Part shown: positions 34,716 to 43,386 of the stretch, piece after piece | Layout of the letters: each line of letters begins with the position of its first letter | Position numbering within the stretch: the first letter of the stretch is position 1 | DNA from: Deltaproteobacteria bacterium | GTDB taxonomy: Bacteria > Desulfobacterota > Desulfomonilia > UBA1062 | DNA length: 64,000 nucleotides | Reading direction: 5' to 3' | Assembly: GCA_029552245.1 (NCBI GenBank) | Contig: JAKPDW010000038.1 | Span: 49,498-113,497, forward strand | The notes under the pieces: generated by a model | What the model saw: the letters and a program-made list of their open reading frames with translations, nothing else | What the model was told of the DNA's origin: nothing | Databases searched by the model: none | Position numbers and translations under genes: made by a program

Positions 34716-35845
34716 AGGAGCCCTGAATCCTCGACCATCCCCTTCACGAGTTCGGCGATGGAGAGACAGCTCGTGAGCCCCGGGGACTCTATTCCCGCGA
34801 GCGTGATCATGCCGGGCAGTCCGCGGTCGGCCTCGTGCCGGATTTCGAAGTCGCGAAACGGCCCGCCTTCGGCCTGGAGTTTCGGCCGTATACCCGCCGT
34901 GTCCGGGTGGAGGTCCCCTTCTTCGAGGAACGGCAGGATCGTTCGCGCCCGATCGAGGAATACCCCGGCGGCGCCGCTGTCCACATCGTAGTCGATGGTA
35001 TCGACGTAGCTCGCATCAGGACCGAGCCTGAGGGCCCCTGAGAGGTCCTTGGTGGCGTGGATGCCGAGCCCCACGAGATCCGTCTCAGGGCTCGGGTAGA
35101 CGAGGCCGTGGACGAGCGCCTGCTTGGACCTGCGGACGCGGAAATACTGCCCCTTGACCTTGTGTATCCGGTATCCTGCGCTGTCGCAGTCGATGCCCGC
35201 AAGAAGGGCCACGTGGTCCGCCCACAGGCCGGCCGCGTTCACGACCACACGGGAGGCGAAAGAGTATTCCTGGCCGTCCGGCCCCTCGACCCTGCACACA
35301 AAACCGTCTTTGACAGGGGTGACGGCGCACAGCCGGGTCCTGTACAGGATGGTGCACCCGCTGTCGGCGGCCATGGCCTCCAGGCGCCTCAGGAGGCCAT
35401 GGGTGTCGAGTATGCCGGTGTGGGGCGATGAGAGGGCGCATGTCCCCCTCACGTTCGGCTCGATCCGGCCGAGCTCGGCCTGGGTGATCAGGGCGAGACC
35501 CTCCACGCCGTTTTCCATGCCTCTCTGCAGGAGGGCCTCGAGGCCGGGTTCCTCGGCATGGCTCGCGGCCACGATGACCTTGCCTGTTTTCTTGTGGGCG
35601 ATCCCGTGGCGTACGCAGAAGTCATAGAGCATGCGGGCCCCCCGCACGCAGAGGCTGGCCTTGAGACTGCCCGTGGGGTAGTAGATCCCGGCATGGATGA
35701 CCTCGGAGTTGCGCGAGCTCGTGTGACGTCCCGGGCCCGCCTCCTGCTCCAAGACCACCACGGCCCTCGATGACCCGGCAACGGCGCCCGCCACAGCGAG
35801 ACCGACCACACCGGCACCGACGATCGCGATGTCCACGGAGAGCAT
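34712..35845 (-). CDS. L-2-hydroxyglutarate oxidase-like FAD-dependent oxidoreductase
   Basis: DIAIVGAGVVGLAVAGAVA; TSSRNSEVIHAGIYYPTGSLKASLCVRG; VVNAAGLWADHVA. Start at 35845; the upstream part of the 851-aa ORF is antisense to the next gene. Confidence 0.9.
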   Translation of the reverse strand: MLSVDIAIVGAGVVGLAVAGAVAGSSRAVVVLEQEAGPGRHTSSRNSEVIHAGIYYPTGSLKASLCVRGARMLYDFCVRHGIAHKKTGKVIVAASHAEEPGLEALLQRGMENGVEGLALITQAELGRIEPNVRGTCALSSPHTGILDTHGLLRRLEAMAADSGCTILYRTRLCAVTPVKDGFVCRVEGPDGQEYSFASRVVVNAAGLWADHVALLAGIDCDSAGYRIHKVKGQYFRVRRSKQALVHGLVYPSPETDLVGLGIHATKDLSGALRLGPDASYVDTIDYDVDSGAAGVFLDRARTILPFLEEGDLHPDTAGIRPKLQAEGGPFRDFEIRHEADRGLPGMITLAGIESPGLTSCLSIAELVKGMVEDSGLL

Positions 35846-35992
35846 GAAGTTCGTATAGCAGGAAAGACACGAAAGGGGAAAGGCCCCTGGAGAGGCAGGG
35901 AGGCCTCCTTGCCACGCGGCCTGCGTTTTGGTATATCTAGTTGTGTTCGCACTCGTCGGGCACACCACACCACACATTCTTCGGAGGAAGAT

Positions 35993-37759
35993 ATGGATAT
36001 CAGGGACAGGGTTCCGGTGATCAGGGTCGCCATCAGGGGTGCCAACGGGAGGATGGGCCTTCAGGCTATCTACGCGTCCATGGAAAACAACGAGGATATC
36101 CTGGCGAGGGCCAAGACCAAGGAACTCACTGACAAGGACGTCTGGATCGATGTCGTTTTCGGGGCGTTCACCGCTGACATACCGACGGTGCAGCAGCTCA
36201 TGGCGGGAGTCATGAGGTCTGAGAAGGCAAAGATACTCGAGGGGTATGACAAGAAGGGGAGTCCCATTTACCGGGTCAAGTCTGACGGGAAGTTCGAGCT
36301 TAGAACCAGGTACGTGGAGCAAACGCTCGACGAGGAGCCGCAACGCCGGCACGTCATCCCTTTTGATAGGCAAGAACTGGTCGACTCGCCCGAGGGGCTT
36401 CCTGCGATCAAGATCCTCTCTCGGGACAAGCAGGAGGTGCTCTCGGTCATCAGGCACGCCAACGTGCGCCTGGGCGAGCTCTCGGCCGAGGCCATCATGG
36501 ACCGGGTGCTGGATACCGCAAACGATCTCGGCGCCCACGTGCTCCTTTCCTGCGTGGGCGACACGGCCAAGAAGGCCGACCGCATGCAGATGTGGCTCGA
36601 CAAGATACACGAGAAGAACTACGCGATCGGCTTTCTCGAATCCGCCCCGGCAAAGGGATGGGACAAGAGGATCCTTTCGAGGCAGGACCAGATCAGCGTC
36701 TTGTGCTCGAGGAACTTCAGCCCCACAGGGACCCTCTTCAGGACCGGTATCGCCCTGAAGCAGCCGCTGTTCGACTACAATCCCTACGAGTTCGGCAAGG
36801 CGGCGGAGCGGTTCAAGAAGATCTTCACCAGGATCGTCGAGAACGTGATAGCCACGGACATGTTCAAGGATTTCGCACAGATCCTCAAGAAGACCCCCAC
36901 CACCATAAGGGAGATAGACGGCGAGGAGATCCTGGTGAACTTCCCGCCGGACTTCCTCACGATCACCTCGCCTTCCTACCTGGTGTTCAGTTTCTATGAG
37001 GACAACGAATACGGGTTCATCTGCGCGGCGCTCATCCCGAACCTCAAGGCCCTGGGGCTCATCTACCGTGACGCGGCCCTCGTGGAGAAAATCAGGAAGA
37101 ACGGCCATCGGTACGAGGCGGTCACCAACATCCCCGGGCTCTTCGGAACGGACTGGATGGTGAAGGCGCCCGCCGAGATCATAGCGCGGGGCGGGGCGAT
37201 GTCCACGAGTTCCTGCACGACCAACGGCAACATCGTCGGGGACACGATCGTGATGCTGGCCCTCCACTGCTACTACGACTTCTTTGCCGAGGCGGCGAAG
37301 GACTACTTCACGGCGTCGGATTCCACCGCCAGGTCAAAGGCGGAGGAGAAGATCGAGAAGAGGTTCTCGGATTTCAAGGGGTACCTGTCGAAACTCCTTG
37401 CGAAACGTTCCACCATGATCAAGACCGTGTTCACCTTCTACTACGACCAGGTCGCATTCATGAACACCGACATGCAGCACGGCCTCACCCGCTCCGAGTC
37501 TCCAGAGGTGTTGGCGTTCCTCAGGGAGACCTCTTCCGGCTCCCAGACAGAGGTCCCGAGACTGCTGTCGCTGCCCGCGAGGGAGAAGGAATACCTCACT
37601 GCGCAGAAGGCCGTGATGGAGAAGCAGGCCTCGCGCGAAAAGGACGAACAGGAAAAGGCAAGGCTCCTCGACGAGATGAAGAGGATAGATGCGAGCCTCA
37701 AATCCCTCGATACGAGCATCGATATCGTGGATATCATCGAGAAAACCGAGGGCAAATAA
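35993..37759 (+). CDS. Uncharacterised 588-aa protein with N-terminal Rossmann-like GxxGRMG motif and GAPDH-like CTTN motif
   Basis: RVAIRGANGRMGLQAIYASMEN; GAMSTSSCTTNGNIVGDT; RBS 'cggaggaag' before ATG at 35993. Confidence 0.8.
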   Translation: MDIRDRVPVIRVAIRGANGRMGLQAIYASMENNEDILARAKTKELTDKDVWIDVVFGAFTADIPTVQQLMAGVMRSEKAKILEGYDKKGSPIYRVKSDGKFELRTRYVEQTLDEEPQRRHVIPFDRQELVDSPEGLPAIKILSRDKQEVLSVIRHANVRLGELSAEAIMDRVLDTANDLGAHVLLSCVGDTAKKADRMQMWLDKIHEKNYAIGFLESAPAKGWDKRILSRQDQISVLCSRNFSPTGTLFRTGIALKQPLFDYNPYEFGKAAERFKKIFTRIVENVIATDMFKDFAQILKKTPTTIREIDGEEILVNFPPDFLTITSPSYLVFSFYEDNEYGFICAALIPNLKALGLIYRDAALVEKIRKNGHRYEAVTNIPGLFGTDWMVKAPAEIIARGGAMSTSSCTTNGNIVGDTIVMLALHCYYDFFAEAAKDYFTASDSTARSKAEEKIEKRFSDFKGYLSKLLAKRSTMIKTVFTFYYDQVAFMNTDMQHGLTRSESPEVLAFLRETSSGSQTEVPRLLSLPAREKEYLTAQKAVMEKQASREKDEQEKARLLDEMKRIDASLKSLDTSIDIVDIIEKTEGK

Positions 37760-37762
37760 GCC

Positions 37763-37791
37763 TTGACACCTTTTTTTCGTTTAGACTAAGA
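37763..37791 (+). promoter_or_regulatory. Possible sigma-70 promoter of tRNA(CAT)
   Basis: TTGACA - 17 nt - CTAAGA (weak -10), 13 nt upstream of the tRNA. Confidence 0.45.
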
Positions 37792-37804
37792 ACCTCTTGA
37801 CAGA

Positions 37805-37877
37805 GGGCCCATAGCTCAATTGGTAGAGCCACCGGCTCATAACCGGTAGGTCCCTGGTTCGATCCCAGGTGGGCCCA
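37805..37877 (+). tRNA. tRNA with CAT anticodon (Met or lysidine-modified Ile2)
   Basis: gggcccatagctcaattggtagagccaccggCTCATAAccggtaggtccctggttcgatcccaggtgggccca; 3' CCA not encoded ('tca' follows). Confidence 0.93.
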
Positions 37878-37959
37878 TCAATGGGCCAAAGGAACAAGGG
37901 TGAGCAAGGCGGCGATCAAAGACTGTGTTGCTACGAGCAGACTGACCGGAAGGTCCATG

Positions 37960-37989
37960 AGGGGTGCTCTTCGAGAGCACCCCTTTTTA
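37960..37989 (+). terminator. Rho-independent terminator after tRNA(CAT)
   Basis: aggggtgctct-tcg-agagcacccct followed by ttttt. Confidence 0.9.
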
Positions 37990-37997
37990 CATCGCCC

Positions 37998-38765
37998 ATG
38001 AGACTCTCGGACGTCCTGGCGGTGTTGAACTCGATAGCGCCGTTCGACGCTGCAGAAGCGTGGGACAACATCGGGCTGCAGGTGGGCGACCCCACCATGG
38101 AGGTGCGCTCGATACTCGTGGCGCTTGATCCAACCCTCGAAGCCCTCGGCATGGCGTCGACCAACGGGTGTGAGCTGGTGGTAACCCACCATCCCCTGAT
38201 CATGACCCCCCTGGGGAGGATCGACCTGGCCGAGACCGTGTCCAGGAAGATAGAGCTCCTCTTGAGGCAAAAGCTCGGGCTCGTGTGCATGCACACGAAC
38301 CTCGACAAGGCCCCGGGAGGCACGGCCGATATGCTCGCGGAGGCGCTCGGCTTGAAGGATGCCTCAGGTCAAGGGTTCCTGAGGGTTGGGAAGGCGGGAA
38401 CGAAGACGCCGCTGTCTTTATGGGTGGAGGGCCTCCCCTTCCGGGCTGCGCGCTTGTGCGACGCGGGAAGGCTCGTTGAGACCGTGGGTGCATGCCCCGG
38501 GAGCGGGATGGAGCTGTGGCGCCAGGCCCGCTCGCTCGGATGCGACACCTATGTCACGGGGGATGTACGCTACCACGCAGCCCTCGAGGCCGTAGAGGCA
38601 GGGATGAACGTCGTCGACCTCGGCCATTTCGCGACAGAGGAGATCGTCCTCGACAGCCTCGCAGGGAGGCTGGGCGCAGAACTGTGCGGCATACGGGTGA
38701 TCGTCCACAAGGGCAGGGACGTCTTCACCGCCTACGAGAAAACGAATCGAGGAGAGGCACATTGA
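37998..38765 (+). CDS. Nif3-like dinuclear metal center protein (DUF34)
   Basis: AEAWDNIGLQVGDP; VTHHPLIM; MHTNLDKAPGGTADMLAEALGL; VTGDVRYHAALEA; GHFATE. Confidence 0.93.
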   Translation: MRLSDVLAVLNSIAPFDAAEAWDNIGLQVGDPTMEVRSILVALDPTLEALGMASTNGCELVVTHHPLIMTPLGRIDLAETVSRKIELLLRQKLGLVCMHTNLDKAPGGTADMLAEALGLKDASGQGFLRVGKAGTKTPLSLWVEGLPFRAARLCDAGRLVETVGACPGSGMELWRQARSLGCDTYVTGDVRYHAALEAVEAGMNVVDLGHFATEEIVLDSLAGRLGAELCGIRVIVHKGRDVFTAYEKTNRGEAH

Positions 38766-39487
38766 AAAACTTACTCGAAGATCTGATAGCCCTTCAGCAG
38801 GTGGAGCTGGAAATCTTCAAGGCTGAAGAGGGGTTGAGAGAGCTTCCCAAAAACATCGAAGAGATCGAGAGCATCATACAGGCCCGCAAGCGATCCCTTG
38901 ATGCCATCGACGAGGAGATCGCATCCTACGAGCAGCGCAAAGAGCCGCTGGAGGCGGAGCTCAAGGAAAACCAGGCGATCCTGGACGCCGCCGATGCGAG
39001 AATAAAGAGGATAAAGACCAACAAGGAGTTTCTCGCCCTCCAGCGGGAAATCGATCTCGCGAAAAAGCGCAAGGCGGATCTCGAGGAACAGATCCTGTCC
39101 ATCATGGAGCGCATCGAGAAGAAAAGCATGGAACGGGAGCGCATCAGGGAGTCCTTCAACGCGGACCGCGCCGTCCTTGAGGAGCGAAAGGCCAAGGTTG
39201 AGCAACAGATCAGGGAGCTCGAGGCCGTGCTCGCGGACTACCGGGGGAAAGACAAGGCTCTTCGCGAAGGGGTGGATCCCTCGCTCCTGTCGAGATACGA
39301 CCGGATCAAGAACAGCAAGAAGGGCCTGGCCGTGGTGGCGTGTGTGGACGGCGTGTGCCGCGGGTGCCATATGCACATCCAGCCGCAGCTCTTCAACGAG
39401 CTCGTGCGCGGAGACAAGCTCATCACGTGCCCGTCCTGCCAGAGGATCCTCTACGCCGAGACCCTGGACGATCACGAGGACCACTGA
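38762..39487 (+). CDS. Coiled-coil zinc-ribbon protein (DUF164 / C4-type)
   Basis: Long coiled coil, then CVDGVCRGCHMHIQPQLFNEL..ITCPSCQRILY; TTG start overlapping the Nif3 stop. Confidence 0.88.
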   Translation: MKNLLEDLIALQQVELEIFKAEEGLRELPKNIEEIESIIQARKRSLDAIDEEIASYEQRKEPLEAELKENQAILDAADARIKRIKTNKEFLALQREIDLAKKRKADLEEQILSIMERIEKKSMERERIRESFNADRAVLEERKAKVEQQIRELEAVLADYRGKDKALREGVDPSLLSRYDRIKNSKKGLAVVACVDGVCRGCHMHIQPQLFNELVRGDKLITCPSCQRILYAETLDDHEDH

Positions 39488-40112
39488 CCTCGTCTCCACG
39501 AGCATGCCCGCTTCACGGCCTTGGGAATGCGCCCGTGTCCGCACCTAAGTACGGGTTTTTCCGAGGAGCCGCCGGGCTTTTCCCAAGGCCCTGTACCCGT
39601 TGCCCGCGTAGGTCTCTCGGCCGTCTCTCGGGAGAGACGAGCAAACAGGTCACCAGCGGCCAGTGCGATGTGAGAAAAGCCGATCCCGTTCGGGCGAAGG
39701 CCCTTTTTCCGTAGGTTCGCTCTCTGCTCGAACACCTCCAACCAGGAGAGGGTTGCCCCTCACTGCGTGGGAAGGCGACGTGGGATACGGTGAACAAGGA
39801 GCGGTCCTGTGCCGCTTACAGGGCTCGTCCTCACCCGAAGCCTCGCATGGAAGAGAGGGAAGGTTTCAAGCGCTCCTTTCTCCAGGGCTGCCGTCCTCTT
39901 TGCCGAGACCGCTCTCGAGAGGGGGAAAGGCACCATGGCACACATCGTTATGATGAAAGACGTCCCTCGCATCGATGCACCCCTCCTTGCCCCTCTGGAT
40001 GTGGATGCATCTGGCCCCTGCTTCCCGCCGTCACGGGGGCCCGGGTGAAAAGTGTCCGCACTCTTCATGGGATGACCCATGCCTCGGGTCTCGTGGGTTA
40101 CCAAAATGTATC

Positions 40113-40140
40113 TTGTAAAAAATTTTTCTCAAGTTATTAT
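40113..40140 (+). promoter_or_regulatory. Candidate promoter of first pilin gene
   Basis: TTGTAA - 16 nt - TATTAT in an AT-rich island, leaving a ~120-nt leader before the pilin start. Confidence 0.4.
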
Positions 40141-40266
40141 TGTCCCTGCCGTATATATTGGTTGATGTGCATGTTTTCCAGTCAGGATGGGAGGATGGAT
40201 ACGACGCCCAATCGGTGCGGCTTAATCATACCTTAAGCAATTCCACACAAAAGGAGGAATGAGGCT

Positions 40267-40710
40267 ATGTTACAGTCCAAGAAGGGTTTCACGCTCATCG
40301 AGTTGATGATCGTCGTTGCGATCATCGGTATCCTGGCCGCCATTGCCATCCCGGCATACAGCGACTACACCAAGAAGTCGAAGGTTTCAGAGGTGTCCAA
40401 TTCCCTGGGAGCAGCCATGACCGCGGCGCAGGCTCACCACAGTGACACTGCGAGCTGGCCCGCCGACATCACCAACAACTTCTACACGGTCTGCCAGAAC
40501 ACCTTCGGCGTGACGCTCCCCACCACGTACTGTGCGCAGGCGAACTGGACATGCACTTCAGCCACGGCAACCGAGTTGGTCCTTCAGGCGACGCTGGCCA
40601 ATATCGGTACGAACGTGGACGGCACAACCCTGATCTTGACCTCCGGCGCTGACGGCGGCACTCGTACCTGGAGCGGAACTCTGCCCCAGAGGTATCGGCC
40701 GAGACAGTAG
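40267..40710 (+). CDS. pilA: Type IV pilin, major-pilin-like
   Basis: [30 protein letters not shown] class III signal with Glu5; two Cys in mature region; RBS 'aaggagg'. Confidence 0.93.
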   Translation: MLQSKKGFTLIELMIVVAIIGILAAIAIPAYSDYTKKSKVSEVSNSLGAAMTAAQAHHSDTASWPADITNNFYTVCQNTFGVTLPTTYCAQANWTCTSATATELVLQATLANIGTNVDGTTLILTSGADGGTRTWSGTLPQRYRPRQ

Positions 40711-40722
40711 TCGATGGATCCA

Positions 40723-40752
40723 GGGGGTGTGCCCAGGCACACCCCCTTTCTT
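40723..40752 (+). terminator. Rho-independent terminator after first pilin
   Basis: gggggtgtgc-ccag-gcacaccccc followed by tttctt. Confidence 0.85.
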
Positions 40753-40794
40753 GTTAGATACTGTTAGATAAAGGGATTGCCCGAGAATGCGCAT

Positions 40795-41235
40795 ATGAAA
40801 ACAACCAGAGGCTTTACCCTCATAGAGGTGATGATCGTCGTTGCCATTATCGGCATCCTTGCAACCATTGGCATAACGGTATACGACCAGTATACCAAGA
40901 AGACCAAGGTTTCAGAGTTGGCCGACGCCCTGGGGGCGGCGATGACGGCGGCACAGTCTCATCACAGCGATACCGCGACCTGGCCTGCAGATATCTCCGA
41001 TAACTTTTATGCTGTCTGTCAGAACACCTTCGGGATCACTCTCCCGACGACGTACTGCGTACAAGCTGCATGGGACTGCGCGGTTGCAGACGCCAACACC
41101 CTTTCGTTACAGTCGACGATCTCGAACATAGGTCCGGGCATTGACGGGACCACCCTGACCTTGACATCGGGTGCGGATGGTGGATCGAGAATCTGGAGCG
41201 GTACTATCCCTATCAAGTACATGCCCAAGAATTGA
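40795..41235 (+). CDS. Type IV pilin, second tandem paralog
   Basis: [30 protein letters not shown]; shares HHSDTA.WPADI..NFY.VCQNTFG.TLPTTYC and [17 protein letters not shown] with the first pilin. Confidence 0.92.
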   Translation: MKTTRGFTLIEVMIVVAIIGILATIGITVYDQYTKKTKVSELADALGAAMTAAQSHHSDTATWPADISDNFYAVCQNTFGITLPTTYCVQAAWDCAVADANTLSLQSTISNIGPGIDGTTLTLTSGADGGSRIWSGTIPIKYMPKN

Positions 41236-41527
41236 CGGGGGCGAATAGAGGCCATCCTCCCGATTCCAGGAAAGGAAACCGGCCGTCGGGGTGAGACGTT
41301 CCGACAGCCTACGGGGGCAGCCGGCGTTACTGCCGACAATACCGCGGGCTGTGGGAACTCGACCATGGCTGGTACCCTCGCCAACGGTCTCGACAACTAT
41401 CTCAACGAAGACACGCTCTCCTCGAGGGAGAGACAGGGCGAGAGGGCCCGGTGAAATCCCGACGGTACGGACACGGTCGAGAGGTTCTCCATTCCCAAGC
41501 GGGAGCAGCTCCCAGGTGAAACAGGAC

Positions 41528-41560
41528 AGGGACCGGCGCCTCATCGCCGGTCCCTCTTTT
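41528..41560 (+). terminator. Rho-independent terminator downstream of pilin locus
   Basis: agggaccggcg-cctcat-cgccggtccct then c-tttt. Confidence 0.8.
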
Positions 41561-41794
41561 CTTCTCTGGCGCCGCTGGCCAACATCCCCTCCCGCCCCTC
41601 TTGGCGAGTTGAACCATGCTTGTCTGTCCGGCTGATCCCGTATACCATGGTTTCCGACCGGGCGAGCTGCGCAAGAAGGTTGCCGCCGAGAACAGGTGTT
41701 CGGCGTACGCACGCACACCCTTTGTTCGGTGCGTTCGAGGAATATAAGCCAGAGGGAGGCCAACGCGCAGGGCATACCGGCATTGCGGGCATTC

Positions 41795-42595
41795 ATGTAT
41801 ACAGCTTTTCTTGAGAAGGTTTTCGATCATTATGAACGTCATCGCAGGGATTTGCCCTGGCGTACGGAGGTGACGCCTTACAGGGTCCTCGTATCCGAGT
41901 TCATGCTCCAGCAGACGCAGGTTGAACGGGTGCAGGGGTGCTTCCAGTCGTTCGTGGATGCGTTTCCCAGCATCGAGGCCCTGGCGGGGGCTGACCTGAA
42001 AGAGGTGCTCGTCAGGTGGAGAGGGCTTGGGTACAACCGCAGGGCGCTCAATGTGTGGAGGACGGCCGGGGTCGTGGTGTCCAGGCATGGCGGGGTGATC
42101 CCAGCGGACAGGCAAACCCTGGAGACGCTCCCCGGTATAGGGCCGTCAACCTCGGGTGCTGTCTGCGCCTTTGCATACGGGATCCCGGTCGCGTTCATCG
42201 AGACCAATATCCGTCGGGCGTTCATCCACCATTTCTTCCCGGACCGTACGGATGTGCGCGACCGCGAGATCCTGCCCCTCGTGGAGAAGACCCTGGACAG
42301 GGAAAACCCCAGGGATTGGTACTATGCCCTCATGGATTACGGCGCCATGCTGAGAAAACATGCGCACAACCCCAACCGCAGGAGCGCACACTACACCAGG
42401 CAGGCGCCCTTCGAGGGCTCGAACCGCCAGGCGCGCGGCAGGGTCATCAAGGCCCTCCTGGAGCGGGGACCGATGACGAAGAAGGAGCTTGCCGCCCTCG
42501 TGGGGATCGAGAGGAATAGGCTGGAAACGGTCCTCTCCTGCCTCGAGCAAGAAGGGTTCCTCGCCGTGACCGGACAAGGCGTCAGGCTTTCGTGA
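41795..42595 (+). CDS. MutY-like HhH-GPD DNA glycosylase lacking the Fe-S cysteines
   Basis: LPWRTEVTPYRVLVSEFMLQQTQVERV; LPGIGPSTSGAVCAFAYG; no CX6CX2CX5C; C-terminal winged-helix-like segment. Confidence 0.88.
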   Translation: MYTAFLEKVFDHYERHRRDLPWRTEVTPYRVLVSEFMLQQTQVERVQGCFQSFVDAFPSIEALAGADLKEVLVRWRGLGYNRRALNVWRTAGVVVSRHGGVIPADRQTLETLPGIGPSTSGAVCAFAYGIPVAFIETNIRRAFIHHFFPDRTDVRDREILPLVEKTLDRENPRDWYYALMDYGAMLRKHAHNPNRRSAHYTRQAPFEGSNRQARGRVIKALLERGPMTKKELAALVGIERNRLETVLSCLEQEGFLAVTGQGVRLS

Positions 42596-42617
42596 GCCCG
42601 AGGGAGGCAGGTTGTCC

Positions 42618-43193
42618 TCAGGGAACAGGAGAGACCGCCGCCTCCACATCCTGCCAGAACCGCCTCCTCTTGTCTGAATCAGGGGGCGACAGCGCAGGCA
42701 GTTCGAGGAAGGGGACCGTGATACCCTCCCTGGACAGCTCCTCCTCGAGGATCTCCGCCATGATGCCCCTAAGCGCCGGGTCCTTGCCCCCTGGTTCTTC
42801 CGCAGGCATGGGAGACTCGGTGCCGTACCGGTTCACCTTGTGCTTTCCCCAGTGGATGCCGCAGGTGGGGCTGTTCTCCAGCCCAATGAAGCAGCAGAGC
42901 CGGTAGCGGTTCTTGAGGAACTCCCGCACCATGAGCATGGGAATCTTGAGCAGCTCCTTGCAGTGGGTGCGGAAGAAGACGCTGTCGTACTGCTGGCGGC
43001 CCTGGGGGTTCCGCATGAGCCCCATGGCCGTGGTCTCCGGGCAAGGGTACTGGATGATGCCCACGTTCCTCTGCAGGAGGTAGTCGGTCACTTCGCGGGA
43101 GAGCGGGAAGTTCTGCCCCAGGATGTGCACCCTGCAGTAGGGGTTGACCAGGCACTGGCAGATGAGGATAATCCTCCGTTCTTTCCTTGGCAA
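42618..43193 (-). CDS. TudS/DUF523-related putative desulfidase
   Basis: ILICQCLVNPYCR..YPCPETTAMG..CCFIGLENSPTCGIHWGKHK Cys pattern; TTG start at 43193 is a guess (ORF opens at 43274). Confidence 0.6.
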   Translation of the reverse strand: MPRKERRIILICQCLVNPYCRVHILGQNFPLSREVTDYLLQRNVGIIQYPCPETTAMGLMRNPQGRQQYDSVFFRTHCKELLKIPMLMVREFLKNRYRLCCFIGLENSPTCGIHWGKHKVNRYGTESPMPAEEPGGKDPALRGIMAEILEEELSREGITVPFLELPALSPPDSDKRRRFWQDVEAAVSPVP

Positions 43194-43287
43194 GGGGAGC
43201 GGTCCTTTCTGGGGAAACAATAAAGACGGAAGTCGGCCAAGGCAAGTGGCGGGGAGAAAGGTCCGGCCGCACAAGGGCCGTCTCGAA

Positions 43288-43340
43288 TGCCCCCGGCAAG
43301 GATCGAACTTGCGACACCGGGATTAGGCCGAAGTTCAACC
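43288..43340 (-). pseudogene. tRNA 3'-end remnant (T-arm plus 3' acceptor strand)
   Basis: Reverse complement ends ..gtcgcaagttcgatccttgccgggggca: canonical T-arm and 'cgggggc-a' acceptor 3' strand, with no matching 5' 'gcccccg' within the preceding ~100 nt. Confidence 0.7.
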
Positions 43341-43386
43341 ATCAGAAAGAGTCAAAGCTTCAGTCTCAGGCTCGCGCCGCACCAGG

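Noticed and set aside
35846-37267. N-terminal ~470 residues of the 851-aa minus ORF upstream of the FAD oxidoreductase
   Set aside because: Antisense to the 588-aa gene; the oxidoreductase begins with a clear MLSVDIAIVGAGVVGLA at 35845.
39721-39840. Cobalamin-riboswitch-like string (cactgcgtgggaaggcg ... cggtcctgtgcc)
   Set aside because: Only fragments resemble the consensus; the B12-box context and other conserved blocks are absent, and the downstream gene is a pilin.
39925-39960. Sigma-54-like TGGCAC upstream of the pilin
   Set aside because: No TTGC/GC element at the required spacing (reads TGGCACacatcgttat).
41107-41796. 229-aa minus ORF opposite the pilin downstream region
   Set aside because: Artefactual Arg/Pro/Ser-rich translation, overlaps the terminator and pilin gene, no recognisable domain.
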